From Streptosporangium lutulentum (GTDB taxonomy: Bacteria; Actinomycetota; Actinomycetes; Streptosporangiales; Streptosporangiaceae), in the NCBI RefSeq assembly GCF_030811455.1, contig NZ_JAUSQU010000001.1, forward strand, positions 9,486,001 to 9,550,000: a stretch of DNA of 64,000 nt, read 5' to 3'. The notes below the pieces were generated by a model. The model searched no databases and was not told the DNA's origin. It was given only the letters and a program-made list of their open reading frames with translations. Shown here piece by piece: positions 8,356 to 16,964 of the stretch. How positions within the stretch are numbered: position 1 is the first letter of the stretch; every line of letters begins with the position of its first letter. Made by a program: the position numbers and the translations under genes.

Positions 8356-8832
8356 TTGCGTCGCGTTGTCTGTCCGGGATCGTTCGATCCCGTCACCAAC
8401 GGCCATCTGGACATCATCAGCCGGGCTTCCCGGCAGTATGACGAGGTCGTGGTGGCCGTACTGATCAACCTTGAGAAGAAAAGCCTGTTCACGGTCGAGG
8501 AACGCATCCAGACCCTCCAGACCGTGACCAAGGAGTACGGCAACGTGCGGGTGGACAAGTTCCACGGTCTGTTGGTGGACTACTGCAGACAGCAGGAGAT
8601 CCCCGCCATCGTGAAGGGCCTGCGCGCGGTCAGCGACTTCGACTACGAGCTCCAGCAGGCCCAGCTCAACTATCGGATGTCCGGGGTGGAGACCCTGTTC
8701 ATGGCGACCGCCCCGGAGGTCTCGTTCCTGTCGTCCAGCCGGATCAAGGAGATCGCCAAATATGGCGGGAACGTGTCCGGCCTCGTGCCTGATCTTGTGC
8801 AGGAACTCCTGGTCGAACGGCTCAGGGGCTAA
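8356..8832 (+). CDS. coaD: Pantetheine-phosphate adenylyltransferase
   Basis: 158 aa; transfers AMP to 4'-phosphopantetheine in coenzyme A synthesis. The start is a TTG at 8356 after the site agcaggggg. The N-terminus has CPGSFDPVTNGHLDI, the nucleotidyltransferase T/HxGH motif, and the segment VSFLSSSRIKEIAKYGG near residue 122 supplies the other conserved phosphate-binding motif (SSSxIKE). The length matches the family (about 160). Probably co-transcribed with rsmD. Confidence 0.95.
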   Translation: MRRVVCPGSFDPVTNGHLDIISRASRQYDEVVVAVLINLEKKSLFTVEERIQTLQTVTKEYGNVRVDKFHGLLVDYCRQQEIPAIVKGLRAVSDFDYELQQAQLNYRMSGVETLFMATAPEVSFLSSSRIKEIAKYGGNVSGLVPDLVQELLVERLRG

Positions 8833-8898
8833 GCCCTGCTATTCTCTTAATTCGGCCTTGCACGACGGCGTCGATGCGCCATGCCTAGTGAGAGCGGA

Positions 8899-9450
8899 AT
8901 GACTCAGCACCTGAACCCCCGAGCCCCCTGGGTGGTCTCCACCCACGAACTGGGGCGGCGACCGGGGCTCATGCGCACGATGAAGCTCGTTCTCCCGGCC
9001 CCGGCGGACATCGGCGTCGACATGATCGGTGTCCCCAAGGACGCCGATGTCGAGCTGGACGCCCGGTTTGAAGCGGTCATGGAAGGTGTGCTCGTCACGG
9101 GCACTGCGCGAACCCCGCTGCGGGGGGAGTGCGCACGCTGCCTGGAGCCGGTCATCTCGAACACCGAGGTGAACTTCCAGGAGCTGTTCTTCTACTCGGC
9201 AGAGGATGCTGCCGAGGATGACTCGCTTCTCGACGGCGACCTGCTCGATCTCGAACCCGTATTCCGCGACGCGGTGGTGCTCACACTGCCGCTGAGCCCG
9301 GTCTGCAGTGAAGACTGCGCGGGGCTCTGCGTGGAATGCGGAGTCAGGCTGGCCGACGCGGGGCCTGGCCACAAGCACGAAGTGGTCGACGCCCGTTGGG
9401 CCAAGCTGCAAGGTCTCATACCCGAACATAACAACGATCAGGAGAGCTGA
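8899..9450 (+). CDS. DUF177 (YceD-like) domain protein
   Basis: 183 aa from the ATG at 8899, which has gagag five bases upstream; an ATG at 8881 is also in frame and would add six residues. The protein begins with PWVVSTHELGRRPG, typical of the DUF177 family that precedes rpmF across bacteria. It has two cysteine clusters, GECARCLEPV near the middle and CSEDCAGLCVECGVRL near the end, which look metal-binding. The family is linked to ribosomal RNA or large-subunit assembly in other organisms. One base separates its stop from the rpmF start, so the two are translationally coupled. Confidence 0.88.
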   Translation: MTQHLNPRAPWVVSTHELGRRPGLMRTMKLVLPAPADIGVDMIGVPKDADVELDARFEAVMEGVLVTGTARTPLRGECARCLEPVISNTEVNFQELFFYSAEDAAEDDSLLDGDLLDLEPVFRDAVVLTLPLSPVCSEDCAGLCVECGVRLADAGPGHKHEVVDARWAKLQGLIPEHNNDQES

Positions 9451-9451
9451 C

Positions 9452-9631
9452 GTGGCTGTCCCCAAGCGCAAAATGTCGCGGAGCAACACCCGCTCCCGCA
9501 GGTCGCAGTGGAAGGCTGCCGCGGTTTCGCTCGTGAGCTGCCCCCAGTGCCGCTCGCCCAAGCGTCCGCACGTGGCGTGTCCGACCTGCGGCACCTACAA
9601 CCGCCGTCAGGTGATCGAGCCCTCCGCCTGA
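9452..9631 (+). CDS. rpmF: 50S ribosomal protein L32
   Basis: 59 aa from the GTG at 9452, preceded by ggagag. AVPKRKMSRSNTRSRRSQW is the standard L32 N-terminus, followed by a zinc ribbon with CPQC and CPTCG. The usual length is 56-60. It forms an operon with the DUF177 gene and is followed by a strong terminator. Confidence 0.96.
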   Translation: MAVPKRKMSRSNTRSRRSQWKAAAVSLVSCPQCRSPKRPHVACPTCGTYNRRQVIEPSA

Positions 9632-9649
9632 TCGCATTCTGACCGACGG

Positions 9650-9685
9650 ACGCCGGCCGGGTCCCTTTCCGGCCCCGGCCGGCGT
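9650..9685 (+). terminator. Terminator after the DUF177-rpmF operon
   Basis: A perfect 12-bp GC stem (9650-9661 with 9674-9685) and a 12-base loop, 18 bases after the rpmF stop. The T run is weak (taccgtttg), as often in actinomycetes. Confidence 0.75.
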
Positions 9686-9848
9686 TACCGTTTGCACTCC
9701 CCATGCGATGGCGGTCCGCCCGCGGCTGTGGTGGACGCCGGGGTTCGCGTGTGATCGCGTACCCTCCCGGCGCCCACCACGTCTTCGGGCACTTCTCGTT
9801 CTCCCCTTCGCCATCGCGCCTTCGATGAGAGCCGTGCGAGGAGAAGCC

Positions 9849-10583
9849 GTGGGTATGAGCAGCATCAAACCGGTGGCCGTCCAGATCGTCAAAGACGAGC
9901 TGGAGCGGGTCCTGTCCGTGGCGATGGACGTCGCCATCCTGGAGCGGGCGCTGACGCACCGCTCCTACGCCTACGAGAACGGCGGCCTGCCCACCAACGA
10001 GCGCCTGGAGTTCCTCGGCGACTCGGTGCTGGGCCTGGTGGTCACCGACACCCTCTACCGCAACCACCCCGACCTGCCCGAGGGGCAGCTGGCCAAACTC
10101 AGGGCCGCGGTGGTCAACATGCGCGCCCTCGCCGACGTGGCCCGCACCCTGGGCCTGGGCAGGTTCCTGCGGCTCGGCCGTGGCGAGGAGGGCACCGGAG
10201 GACGCGACAAGTCCTCGATCCTCGCGGACACCCTGGAGGCGCTGATCGGCGCCGTCTACATCAACAGGGGCCTGGACGAGGCGTTCCGCGTGGTCCACCT
10301 GCTCTTCGACCCCCTCATCGTCCGCTCCGCCTCGCTCGGGGCGGGGCTCGACTGGAAGACGTCGCTCCAGGAGCTCACCGCGTCCGAATCGCTCGGTGTG
10401 CCCGAGTATCACGTCGAGGAGAGCGGTCCCGACCACGCCAAGTCCTTCACCGCGATCGTTCGCGTCGGCGGAGAGGAATATGGTTCGGGTTCCGGACGCT
10501 CGAAGAAGGAAGCCGAGCAACAGGCCGCCGAGGCGGCCTGGACCCGGATCCGACAGAACCGGGACCGGCGCGAAGCCAGCTGA
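9849..10583 (+). CDS. rnc: Ribonuclease III
   Basis: 244 aa from the GTG at 9849, which has gaggagaa five bases upstream; an ATG two codons later (9855) is an alternative. A longer frame reaches back to 9708 but lacks homology. The endonuclease domain has the signature ERLEFLGDSVLGLVV near residue 50, and the second acidic site LADTLEALIGAVYI near 125. The double-stranded RNA-binding domain follows at about 165-240 (GSGRSKKEAEQQAAEAAW). The enzyme matures rRNA and cleaves double-stranded RNA. mutM follows 39 bases later, a usual actinobacterial arrangement. Confidence 0.95.
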   Translation: MGMSSIKPVAVQIVKDELERVLSVAMDVAILERALTHRSYAYENGGLPTNERLEFLGDSVLGLVVTDTLYRNHPDLPEGQLAKLRAAVVNMRALADVARTLGLGRFLRLGRGEEGTGGRDKSSILADTLEALIGAVYINRGLDEAFRVVHLLFDPLIVRSASLGAGLDWKTSLQELTASESLGVPEYHVEESGPDHAKSFTAIVRVGGEEYGSGSGRSKKEAEQQAAEAAWTRIRQNRDRREAS

Positions 10584-10622
10584 CCCGCCCAAGGGCCGGC
10601 CGGCCTGCTCAAGGAGGGGTGC

Positions 10623-11489
10623 ATGCCCGAGTTGCCCGAGGTCGAGGTCGTACGGCGGGGCCTGGAGCGCTGGGTGTCCGGGCGGGTGGTCGCCCACGCC
10701 GAGGTGCTTCACCCACGGGCGATCCGGCGACACGTCCCCGGCGCCGAGGAGTTCGTCTCCCGGTTGAGGGGTCGCACGATCGGCTCCGCCGAGCGCAGGG
10801 GCAAATATCTCTGGCTTCCTCTCGACGGCTCCGACGCGATCCTGGCGCATCTGGGGATGAGCGGTCAGCTGCTGGTGGTGGAGCCGGGCTCGGCCCCGGA
10901 GAAGCATCTCCGCGTCCGGATCGGCTTCGCCGACGGCGGTCCCGAGCTGCGCTTCGTCGACCAGCGGACCTTCGGGCACGTGCTGGTGACCGCGATGGCC
11001 CACTCCGGTGGCCGTCCCGTGCCGGAGCCGATCGTCCACATCGCGGCCGACCCGTTCGAGGACCACTTCGACGACGAGAAGTTCGCCGGTCGCCTGCGCG
11101 CCAAGCAGACCGAGGTCAAGCGGGCGCTCCTGGACCAGTCGCTGATCAGCGGCGTCGGCAACATCTACGCCGACGAGGCGCTCTGGCGGGCCGGTCTGCA
11201 CGGCGTCCGGCCCACCGGGACGCTGACCAAGCCGAAGATCGCCGAGTTGCTGGCCGCCGCCCGTCAGGTGATGTCCGCCGCGCTGTCCGAGGGCGGCACA
11301 TCATTCGACAGTCTCTACGTGAATGTCAACGGCGAGAGCGGTTACTTCGACCGGTCACTCGCCGTGTACGGCAGGCGGGACGAACCCTGCCGGAAGTGCG
11401 GCGCCCCGATCATCAGGGAGTCGTTCATGAACCGTTCTTCCTACAGTTGCCCTCGCTGCCAGCCTCGCCCGAAAAGGGCTGGATTGTGA
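10623..11489 (+). CDS. mutM: Formamidopyrimidine-DNA glycosylase
   Basis: 288 aa, with ribosome site aaggaggggtgc. The protein starts MPELPEVEVVRRGLE: Pro2 is the Schiff-base nucleophile and Glu3 the general acid. Lys in ERRGKYLWLP binds DNA, the helix-two-turns-helix contains ISGVGNIYADEALW, and the C-terminus is the zinc finger with CRKC and CPRC. It removes 8-oxoguanine and nicks the site. Its stop overlaps the acylphosphatase GTG by four bases (gtga), so the two are coupled. Confidence 0.95.
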   Translation: MPELPEVEVVRRGLERWVSGRVVAHAEVLHPRAIRRHVPGAEEFVSRLRGRTIGSAERRGKYLWLPLDGSDAILAHLGMSGQLLVVEPGSAPEKHLRVRIGFADGGPELRFVDQRTFGHVLVTAMAHSGGRPVPEPIVHIAADPFEDHFDDEKFAGRLRAKQTEVKRALLDQSLISGVGNIYADEALWRAGLHGVRPTGTLTKPKIAELLAAARQVMSAALSEGGTSFDSLYVNVNGESGYFDRSLAVYGRRDEPCRKCGAPIIRESFMNRSSYSCPRCQPRPKRAGL

Positions 11490-11761
11490 CGAACAAGCGG
11501 CTGACCGCCTGGGTCAGGGGCCGTGTGCAGGGGGTCGGTTTCCGCTGGTGGACTCGGGCGCGGGCCCTGGAACTCGGCCTGACCGGCTGGGCGCGCAACA
11601 TGGTGGACGGCCGGGTGGAGATCGTCGCGGAGGGCCCGGAGGAGTCGTGCGCCGCGCTCCTGGGCCTGCTCCGAAGCGGTGACACGCCCGGTCTGGTGGA
11701 CGGAGTCTCGGAGTACTGGAATGACCCGAAAGGCGGTTTGGTGGGCTTCGTGGAGCGCTGA
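11486..11761 (+). CDS. acyP: Acylphosphatase
   Basis: 91 aa from the GTG at 11486, overlapping the mutM stop. WVRGRVQGVGFRWWTRARA holds the phosphate-binding loop with the catalytic arginine, and GWARNMVDGRVEIVAEG the catalytic asparagine. The family hydrolyses acyl phosphates; the biological role in bacteria is unclear. The link with mutM and smc is conserved in actinobacteria. A long frame from 10619 in the same phase is an artefact of GC-rich sequence. Confidence 0.93.
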   Translation: MTNKRLTAWVRGRVQGVGFRWWTRARALELGLTGWARNMVDGRVEIVAEGPEESCAALLGLLRSGDTPGLVDGVSEYWNDPKGGLVGFVER

Positions 11762-11951
11762 CCACTTCCACAAAACCCCCAAAATAAGGTATAGTTATCT
11801 GTCGAGAGTGCCTACTGGTGCATCCACCTGGAGCGTTCAACTTGACCGTCTCCCTCACCGGTGCGACTCTTGATGAGAACCGCGCGCACCCCTCCCGCGG
11901 CAAAGAAGTGCGCGAACCAGTCTGGTCACTCAGCGTGGAGGACCCTTTACC

Positions 11952-12146
11952 ATGGCGAAGGCTCTACTCGGCCACGTCGGCGGTCCCGACCCTCGAATGG
12001 TCTCGGAAATGCGTCGTCTCCAGCAGCGCATCCGTGATCTCGAGGGAGAGCTCACCCGGCTCCAGGCCCAGAACGACGAACTCGCGGCCAACACCCGCGA
12101 CGAGGCGTTCAACCGTCTGCAGGATCGCGAGCCGGCCCTTACCTAG
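11952..12146 (+). CDS. Small coiled-coil protein, conserved hypothetical
   Basis: 64 aa, with ggaggac ten bases upstream of the ATG. After MAKALLGHVGGPDPRM the rest is a single charged helix (MRRLQQRIRDLEGELTRLQAQNDELAA) with clear heptads, so it probably forms a coiled-coil dimer. Small proteins of this kind occur near smc in actinobacteria. Function unknown. A terminator-like hairpin follows. Confidence 0.8.
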   Translation: MAKALLGHVGGPDPRMVSEMRRLQQRIRDLEGELTRLQAQNDELAANTRDEAFNRLQDREPALT

Positions 12147-12170
12147 AGGCCGGGACGGAACACACTGTCC

Positions 12171-12195
12171 AGGGGCGCCTCTACGGGGCGTCCCT
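12171..12195 (+). terminator. Terminator between the coiled-coil gene and the hydrolase
   Basis: A 9-bp stem (12171-12179 with 12187-12195, one G-U pair) and a 7-base loop, followed by tgtcatatatgg. It lies between convergent genes and overlaps none of the coding sequence. Confidence 0.6.
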
Positions 12196-12197
12196 TG

Positions 12198-12992
12198 TCA
12201 TATATGGCGCGAAAGGAAGGCCAGCTGCTCGGGTAACACCCGGCGGCGGTAGGCCACGTCCTGGCATCCGGAGGTAACCCTTCCCTCGGTTGTGGCGCCC
12301 AGCGCTTTGAGGCCCTTCAGCATCGTCTGAGTCTGCAGGGCCCAATCGTCGTGCTCGCCGCAGCCCAGCCACACCGGGATGTCCACGAGCTCGCGCAGCG
12401 GCGCCTGTGACGCGGTGACGGCGGGTGACGCCGCGGCGACCGCCCACACCCGTTTCGGGCCCAGCTCCGCGGCCAGCCTCAGCGCTCCGGCGCCACCCGA
12501 CGACCAGCCCAGCAACCCGATCCTCTCGGTGTCCAGCCCGTTCGCCCGAAGGTAGGGCAGGATCGCCCCGGTGATGTCGGCGGAGGGCCAGTCGTCGATG
12601 GAGGCGACCGCGAACCGCCCTCCGCTCGCGGCCAGGTGGCGATCGGCCGCATAGCGGTCGAACGGGGTGCACGCGTTGCCCGCGGGCCCGTGAAGCATGA
12701 TCACCACAGGAATCTCCCCCCGGACTCCCGGCGGAAATCCGATGATCACTCGACGGCGGTCGACCCTGCTCTGCAGGCGTGCCCCGGGGTGCGTCGCCGG
12801 CGGATCGGGAGCCGCACCGCAGACGATCTGTGCATACGCGTCCCGAATGCCCTCAGGACCGGCCATCAGTGCGGCCCCGCCGAGGCCCAACATGGCCAGC
12901 CCCCCTCCTATGAGAAAAGTGCGCCTTTTAAGAAGAGTTTCCCCACTTGAGGGGGTTGATGGAGCTTCGCCCTCACCGCGTTCCGCATCCAT
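12198..12992 (-). CDS. Tat-exported alpha/beta hydrolase (esterase-like)
   Basis: 264 aa from the ATG at 12992. The N-terminus has the twin-arginine motif KRRTFLIGG followed by a glycine/leucine-rich helix, so the protein is likely exported folded. The body is an alpha/beta hydrolase: VVIMLHGPAGN (oxyanion loop), LLGWSSGGAGAL (nucleophile elbow GWSSGG) and the acid near GCGEHDDWAL. Near the end SGCQDVAYRRRVLPEQ aligns, from memory, with relatives that have GCHD, where the histidine is catalytic; here it is glutamine. A strong GGAGG before a later ATG (MLGLGG) would remove the Tat signal and is less likely. Divergent from smc. Confidence 0.75.
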   Translation of the reverse strand: MDAERGEGEAPSTPSSGETLLKRRTFLIGGGLAMLGLGGAALMAGPEGIRDAYAQIVCGAAPDPPATHPGARLQSRVDRRRVIIGFPPGVRGEIPVVIMLHGPAGNACTPFDRYAADRHLAASGGRFAVASIDDWPSADITGAILPYLRANGLDTERIGLLGWSSGGAGALRLAAELGPKRVWAVAAASPAVTASQAPLRELVDIPVWLGCGEHDDWALQTQTMLKGLKALGATTEGRVTSGCQDVAYRRRVLPEQLAFLSRHI

Positions 12993-13159
12993 GCACCGCA
13001 CCATAGGCCGTGTACAGGCGAGCGCGGGTGAAGAACGGTAGTCTTCCCCCACACGAGAGTCGAGCAACGGACTGACGAGGGAAGACACCGGAAATTTGCG
13101 CCCGAACCGCCGGGCGCGGCGCCCCGGTGGACGGGGGCGCACGAGGAACAGGGGGGCGG

Positions 13160-16100
13160 ATGTATCTCAAGACCCTGACCCTGCGTGGTTTCAAGTCCTT
13201 CGCCTCGGCCACCACCCTCCGTTTCGAGCCGGGGATCACCGCGGTCGTCGGTCCCAACGGATCGGGCAAGTCCAACGTGGTCGACGCCCTGGCCTGGGTC
13301 ATGGGTGAGCACAGCGCCAAGTCGCTGCGCGGCGGCAAGATGGAAGACGTCATCTTCGCGGGCACCTCCTCGCGAGCTCCGCTGGGTCGCGCCGAGGTCA
13401 CGCTGACCATCGACAACACCGACGGCCTGCTTCCGATCGACTACACCGAGGTCACGATCAGCCGCCTGATGTTCCGGGCCGGCCAGAGCGAATACGCCAT
13501 CAACGGCGACATCTGCCGCCTGCTGGACATCCAGGAACTGTTGTCGGACTCCGGCATCGGCCGCGAGATGCACGTCATCGTCGGGCAGGGCCAGCTCGAC
13601 CAGGTGCTGCACGCCGGTCCCGAGGAGCGCCGGGCGTTCATCGAGGAGGCCGCGGGCGTTCTGAAGCACCGCAAGCGCAAGGAGAAGGCGCTGCGGAAGC
13701 TGGACGCGATGCAGGCCAACATGACCCGGGTCCAAGATCTCACCACCGAGCTGCGCCGCCAGCTCAAGCCGCTGGGCCGTCAGGCCGAGATCGCTCGCAA
13801 GGCCGCCGTCATCCAGGCCGACCTCCGTGACGCCCGCCTCCGGCTGCTCGCCGACGACGTGCTCACCCTGCGGACCACGCTGGAGCGGGAGACCGCCGAC
13901 GAGGCCGCCGTCCTCGCCCGCCGTGCGGCGGTGGAGGTCGAGCTGGAGCAGGGCCAGGTCGCCGAGTCCGAGCTGGAGGCAGCGGAGGCCGAGGCCCAGC
14001 CGCGCCTGGCCGCCGCGCAGGAGACCTTCTTCCGGCTCTCCTCGTTGCGTGAGCGCCTCAGGGGCCTGGGCGGGCTGGCCGCGGAGCGCCGCCGCCACGC
14101 GACCGACACCGCAGTGGAACGGCGCGGGCGCGATCCCGAAGACTTCGAGCGCGAGGCCGAGGAGGTCCGGGAGCAGGAGCGGGTCCTCGCCGAACTGCTC
14201 GCCGACGAGCAGGAGTCGCTGGCCATGGCCGTGGCCCGGCGCACCGAGACCGAGGGCGCGCTCGCCGCCGAGGAACGGCGGCTGGCCGCCGCGGCCAGGG
14301 CCGCCGCCGACAGGCGCGAGGGGCTGGCCAAGCTCAGGGGTCAGGTCGGCGCCGTGCGCAGCCGGGCGGGGGCTGCCGAGGAGGAGATCGGGCGGCTGCG
14401 GCGCTCGCTGGAGGAGGCCGAGCAGCGCGCCGAGCACGCCCAGGCCGAGCACGACGGACAGGAGCGGGCCGAGCCCGCCGCCGATCCCGCCCTCGCCGAG
14501 GAGCTGGAGATCGCCCTGGAGGTCGTGGAGCAGGCCAGGGAGTCCGTGGAACGGGCCAGAGCCGGGGTGGAGGAGGCCAAGGCGGCCGTCGCCGACCCGA
14601 ACGCCGCCCTCGGAGCGGCCAAGGCCGCCCTCGGTGTGGCGCGCAAGGCCGACCAGGAGGCGCAGCGCCAGGTGGCCGCGCTGGAGGCGAGGTTCGAGGC
14701 CCTGGAGCTGGGTCTGGTCAGCGGTGCGGACGGCGGCGCGGTGCTGCTCGGCGCCGACCTGGCCGGCGTGCTCGGCCCGGTGGCGGCCATGCTGACGGTC
14801 AGGCCCGGCGCCGAGGTGGCCATCGCCACCGTGCTGGGCGCGGCGGCCGAGGCCGTGGCCGTGGAGTCCCTGCAGAGCGCGGCCGACGCCATCGAGTTCC
14901 TCAGGAGCGAGAACGGCGGTCAGGCGGCCCTGGTCATCGCCGCCGGCGGAGCGGAGATCCAGACGGGTTCCGTGCCGGTGGCCGGCGCCGAGTGGGCGAT
15001 CGACCTGGTCACGGTCCCGGCCGAGCTGCGGGCCGCCGCCGCGCACCTGCTGGCGGGCGTGCTGGTCGTCGACGATCTGGTGATCGCCAGGAAGGCGGTC
15101 GAGCAGCGCCCCGAGTTGCGGGCCGTCACCCGTTCCGGCGACCTCCTGGGCGCCTACGCCGCCAGGGGCGGCTCGGCCGGAGGCACCTCCGCGCTTCAGG
15201 TGCGGGCCGCGCTGGACGAGGCGGGCGTCGACCTGGCCGCGGCCAGGGTCGCCGCCGAACAGGCCGGGACGGCGATGGAGGAGGCCGCCGAGGCCGAGGG
15301 CGAGGCGCAGTTCGCGGTCGAGACCGCCCAGGCGCGGGTGACCGAGACGCAGACGAGCGTGCAGACCGCTCAGGCCGGGGTCAACGCGGCGCAGGTCGCG
15401 CTGGACCAGGTCCGGGCCAGGCAGCGCGACGCCGACCAGCGCGTCGCCGCGGCGGCCAGGCGTCTGGCCCAGCTGGACGCCGCGGCCAGGGCCGCCCGCG
15501 GCGAGTGCGAGCGGCTGGCCGCGGGCGTGCGGGCGGCGCAGGAGGCCCGCGACCGGGAGGCGGCGGGCCTCACCGAGCTTGAGGAACGGCTCGCCGCCGC
15601 GAGCGAGGAGGGGGAGCTGGAGACGGAGCCCACCACCGAGATGCGCGACGAGCTCGCCGAGATCTGCGCTGTGGCCCGCCAGTCCGAGATGGAGGCCCGC
15701 CTCGCCGTACGGACGGCTGAGGAGCGCGCCAAGGGCATCGAGGGCAAGGCCGACGGGCTGATGCGCGCGGCGGAGCGGGAGCGCGAGGAGCGGGCCAGGG
15801 CCGCCGACCGGCGAGAGCGCCGGCGCAGGCAGGCGAGGGTGGCCGAGGCGGTCGTCCAGGGCATCGAGCGGGCGCTGCGGATGCTGGAGGCCTCGATCGC
15901 CGCCGCCACCGCGGAGCGCGACGAGGCCGAGCAGGCGCGCGGGCAGATCGACGCCTCGCTCAAGTCCGTCCGGCTCCGGGTCCGGGAGCTGTCGGGCGAG
16001 CTGGACAAGCTGGTCAACCGGGTCCACGGCAGCGAGGTGGCCAGGACCGAGCAGCGGATGCGCCTGGAGCAACTGGAGATGCGGGCGGTGGAGGAGTACG

Positions 16101-16843
16101 GCGTCGAGACCGACACCCTCATCGCCGAGTACGGCCCGGCCGAGCCGGTCCCCACGGCGGACGGCGACCCCGTGCCCTACGTCCGGGAGGAGCAGCAGAA
16201 GCGGGCCAGGGCGGCCGATCGCCAGATGGCCCAGCTCGGCAAGGTGAACCCGCTCGCGCTGGAGGAGTTCGCGGCGCTGGAGGAGCGGCACTCGTTCCTC
16301 ACCTCGCAGCTGGAGGACCTGAAGAAGACCCGGCGTGACCTGCTGCTCGTGGTCAAGGAGGTCGACGAGCGGGTCGAGCAGGTGTTCAGCGCCGCCTTCG
16401 AGGACGTGGCCCGCGAGTTTGAGACGATCTTCACGAGGGTGTTCCCCGGGGGCGAGGGCAGGCTGCTGCTCACCGATCCCACCGACATGCTGACCACCGG
16501 TGTCGAGGTCGAGGCCCGGCCGCCCGGCAAGAAGGTCAAGCGGCTGTCGCTGCTGTCCGGCGGCGAGCGGTCGCTGACCGCGGTGGCCTTCCTCGTCTCG
16601 ATCTTCAAGGCGCGGCCCTCGCCGTTCTACGTGATGGACGAGGTCGAGGCCGCGCTGGACGACACCAACACCCAGCGCCTGCTGACCCTGTTCGAGGAGC
16701 TCCGGCAGACCTCGCAGATCATCATCATCACCCACCAGAAGCGCACCATGGAGATCGCCGACGCGCTGTACGGCGTTTCGATGAGGGGCGACGGTGTGAC
16801 CCAGGTCATCAGCCAGCGCCTGAGGGAGCACGAGTCCGCTTAA
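13160..16843 (+). CDS. smc: Chromosome segregation protein SMC
   Basis: 1227 aa from the ATG at 13160 (site gggggcgg). The N-terminal head opens MYLKTLTLRGFKSFA and has Walker A VVGPNGSGKSN (about residues 30-40). Two long coiled-coil arms (about 170-500 and 680-1010) flank a hinge domain at about 520-660 (ADLAGVLGPVAAMLTV). The C-terminal head has the ABC signature LSLLSGGERSLTA near 1130 and Walker B FYVMDEVEAALDD near 1157, then THQKRTMEIAD. It condenses and segregates the chromosome with ScpA/ScpB. It is usually next to ftsY; here two other genes lie between them. Confidence 0.97.
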   Translation: MYLKTLTLRGFKSFASATTLRFEPGITAVVGPNGSGKSNVVDALAWVMGEHSAKSLRGGKMEDVIFAGTSSRAPLGRAEVTLTIDNTDGLLPIDYTEVTISRLMFRAGQSEYAINGDICRLLDIQELLSDSGIGREMHVIVGQGQLDQVLHAGPEERRAFIEEAAGVLKHRKRKEKALRKLDAMQANMTRVQDLTTELRRQLKPLGRQAEIARKAAVIQADLRDARLRLLADDVLTLRTTLERETADEAAVLARRAAVEVELEQGQVAESELEAAEAEAQPRLAAAQETFFRLSSLRERLRGLGGLAAERRRHATDTAVERRGRDPEDFEREAEEVREQERVLAELLADEQESLAMAVARRTETEGALAAEERRLAAAARAAADRREGLAKLRGQVGAVRSRAGAAEEEIGRLRRSLEEAEQRAEHAQAEHDGQERAEPAADPALAEELEIALEVVEQARESVERARAGVEEAKAAVADPNAALGAAKAALGVARKADQEAQRQVAALEARFEALELGLVSGADGGAVLLGADLAGVLGPVAAMLTVRPGAEVAIATVLGAAAEAVAVESLQSAADAIEFLRSENGGQAALVIAAGGAEIQTGSVPVAGAEWAIDLVTVPAELRAAAAHLLAGVLVVDDLVIARKAVEQRPELRAVTRSGDLLGAYAARGGSAGGTSALQVRAALDEAGVDLAAARVAAEQAGTAMEEAAEAEGEAQFAVETAQARVTETQTSVQTAQAGVNAAQVALDQVRARQRDADQRVAAAARRLAQLDAAARAARGECERLAAGVRAAQEARDREAAGLTELEERLAAASEEGELETEPTTEMRDELAEICAVARQSEMEARLAVRTAEERAKGIEGKADGLMRAAEREREERARAADRRERRRRQARVAEAVVQGIERALRMLEASIAAATAERDEAEQARGQIDASLKSVRLRVRELSGELDKLVNRVHGSEVARTEQRMRLEQLEMRAVEEYGVETDTLIAEYGPAEPVPTADGDPVPYVREEQQKRARAADRQMAQLGKVNPLALEEFAALEERHSFLTSQLEDLKKTRRDLLLVVKEVDERVEQVFSAAFEDVAREFETIFTRVFPGGEGRLLLTDPTDMLTTGVEVEARPPGKKVKRLSLLSGGERSLTAVAFLVSIFKARPSPFYVMDEVEAALDDTNTQRLLTLFEELRQTSQIIIITHQKRTMEIADALYGVSMRGDGVTQVISQRLREHESA

Positions 16844-16964
16844 TCTCCGCAACGTTGTTTCGGGAGTGGTAACCGGATTCGCTTGAGGATTATCATCGTT
16901 GTGATGCGGGATTCTCGCATGGGAGCCCGGAAGACGACCCTCCGGCAACGGTGAAGGAGACAGC

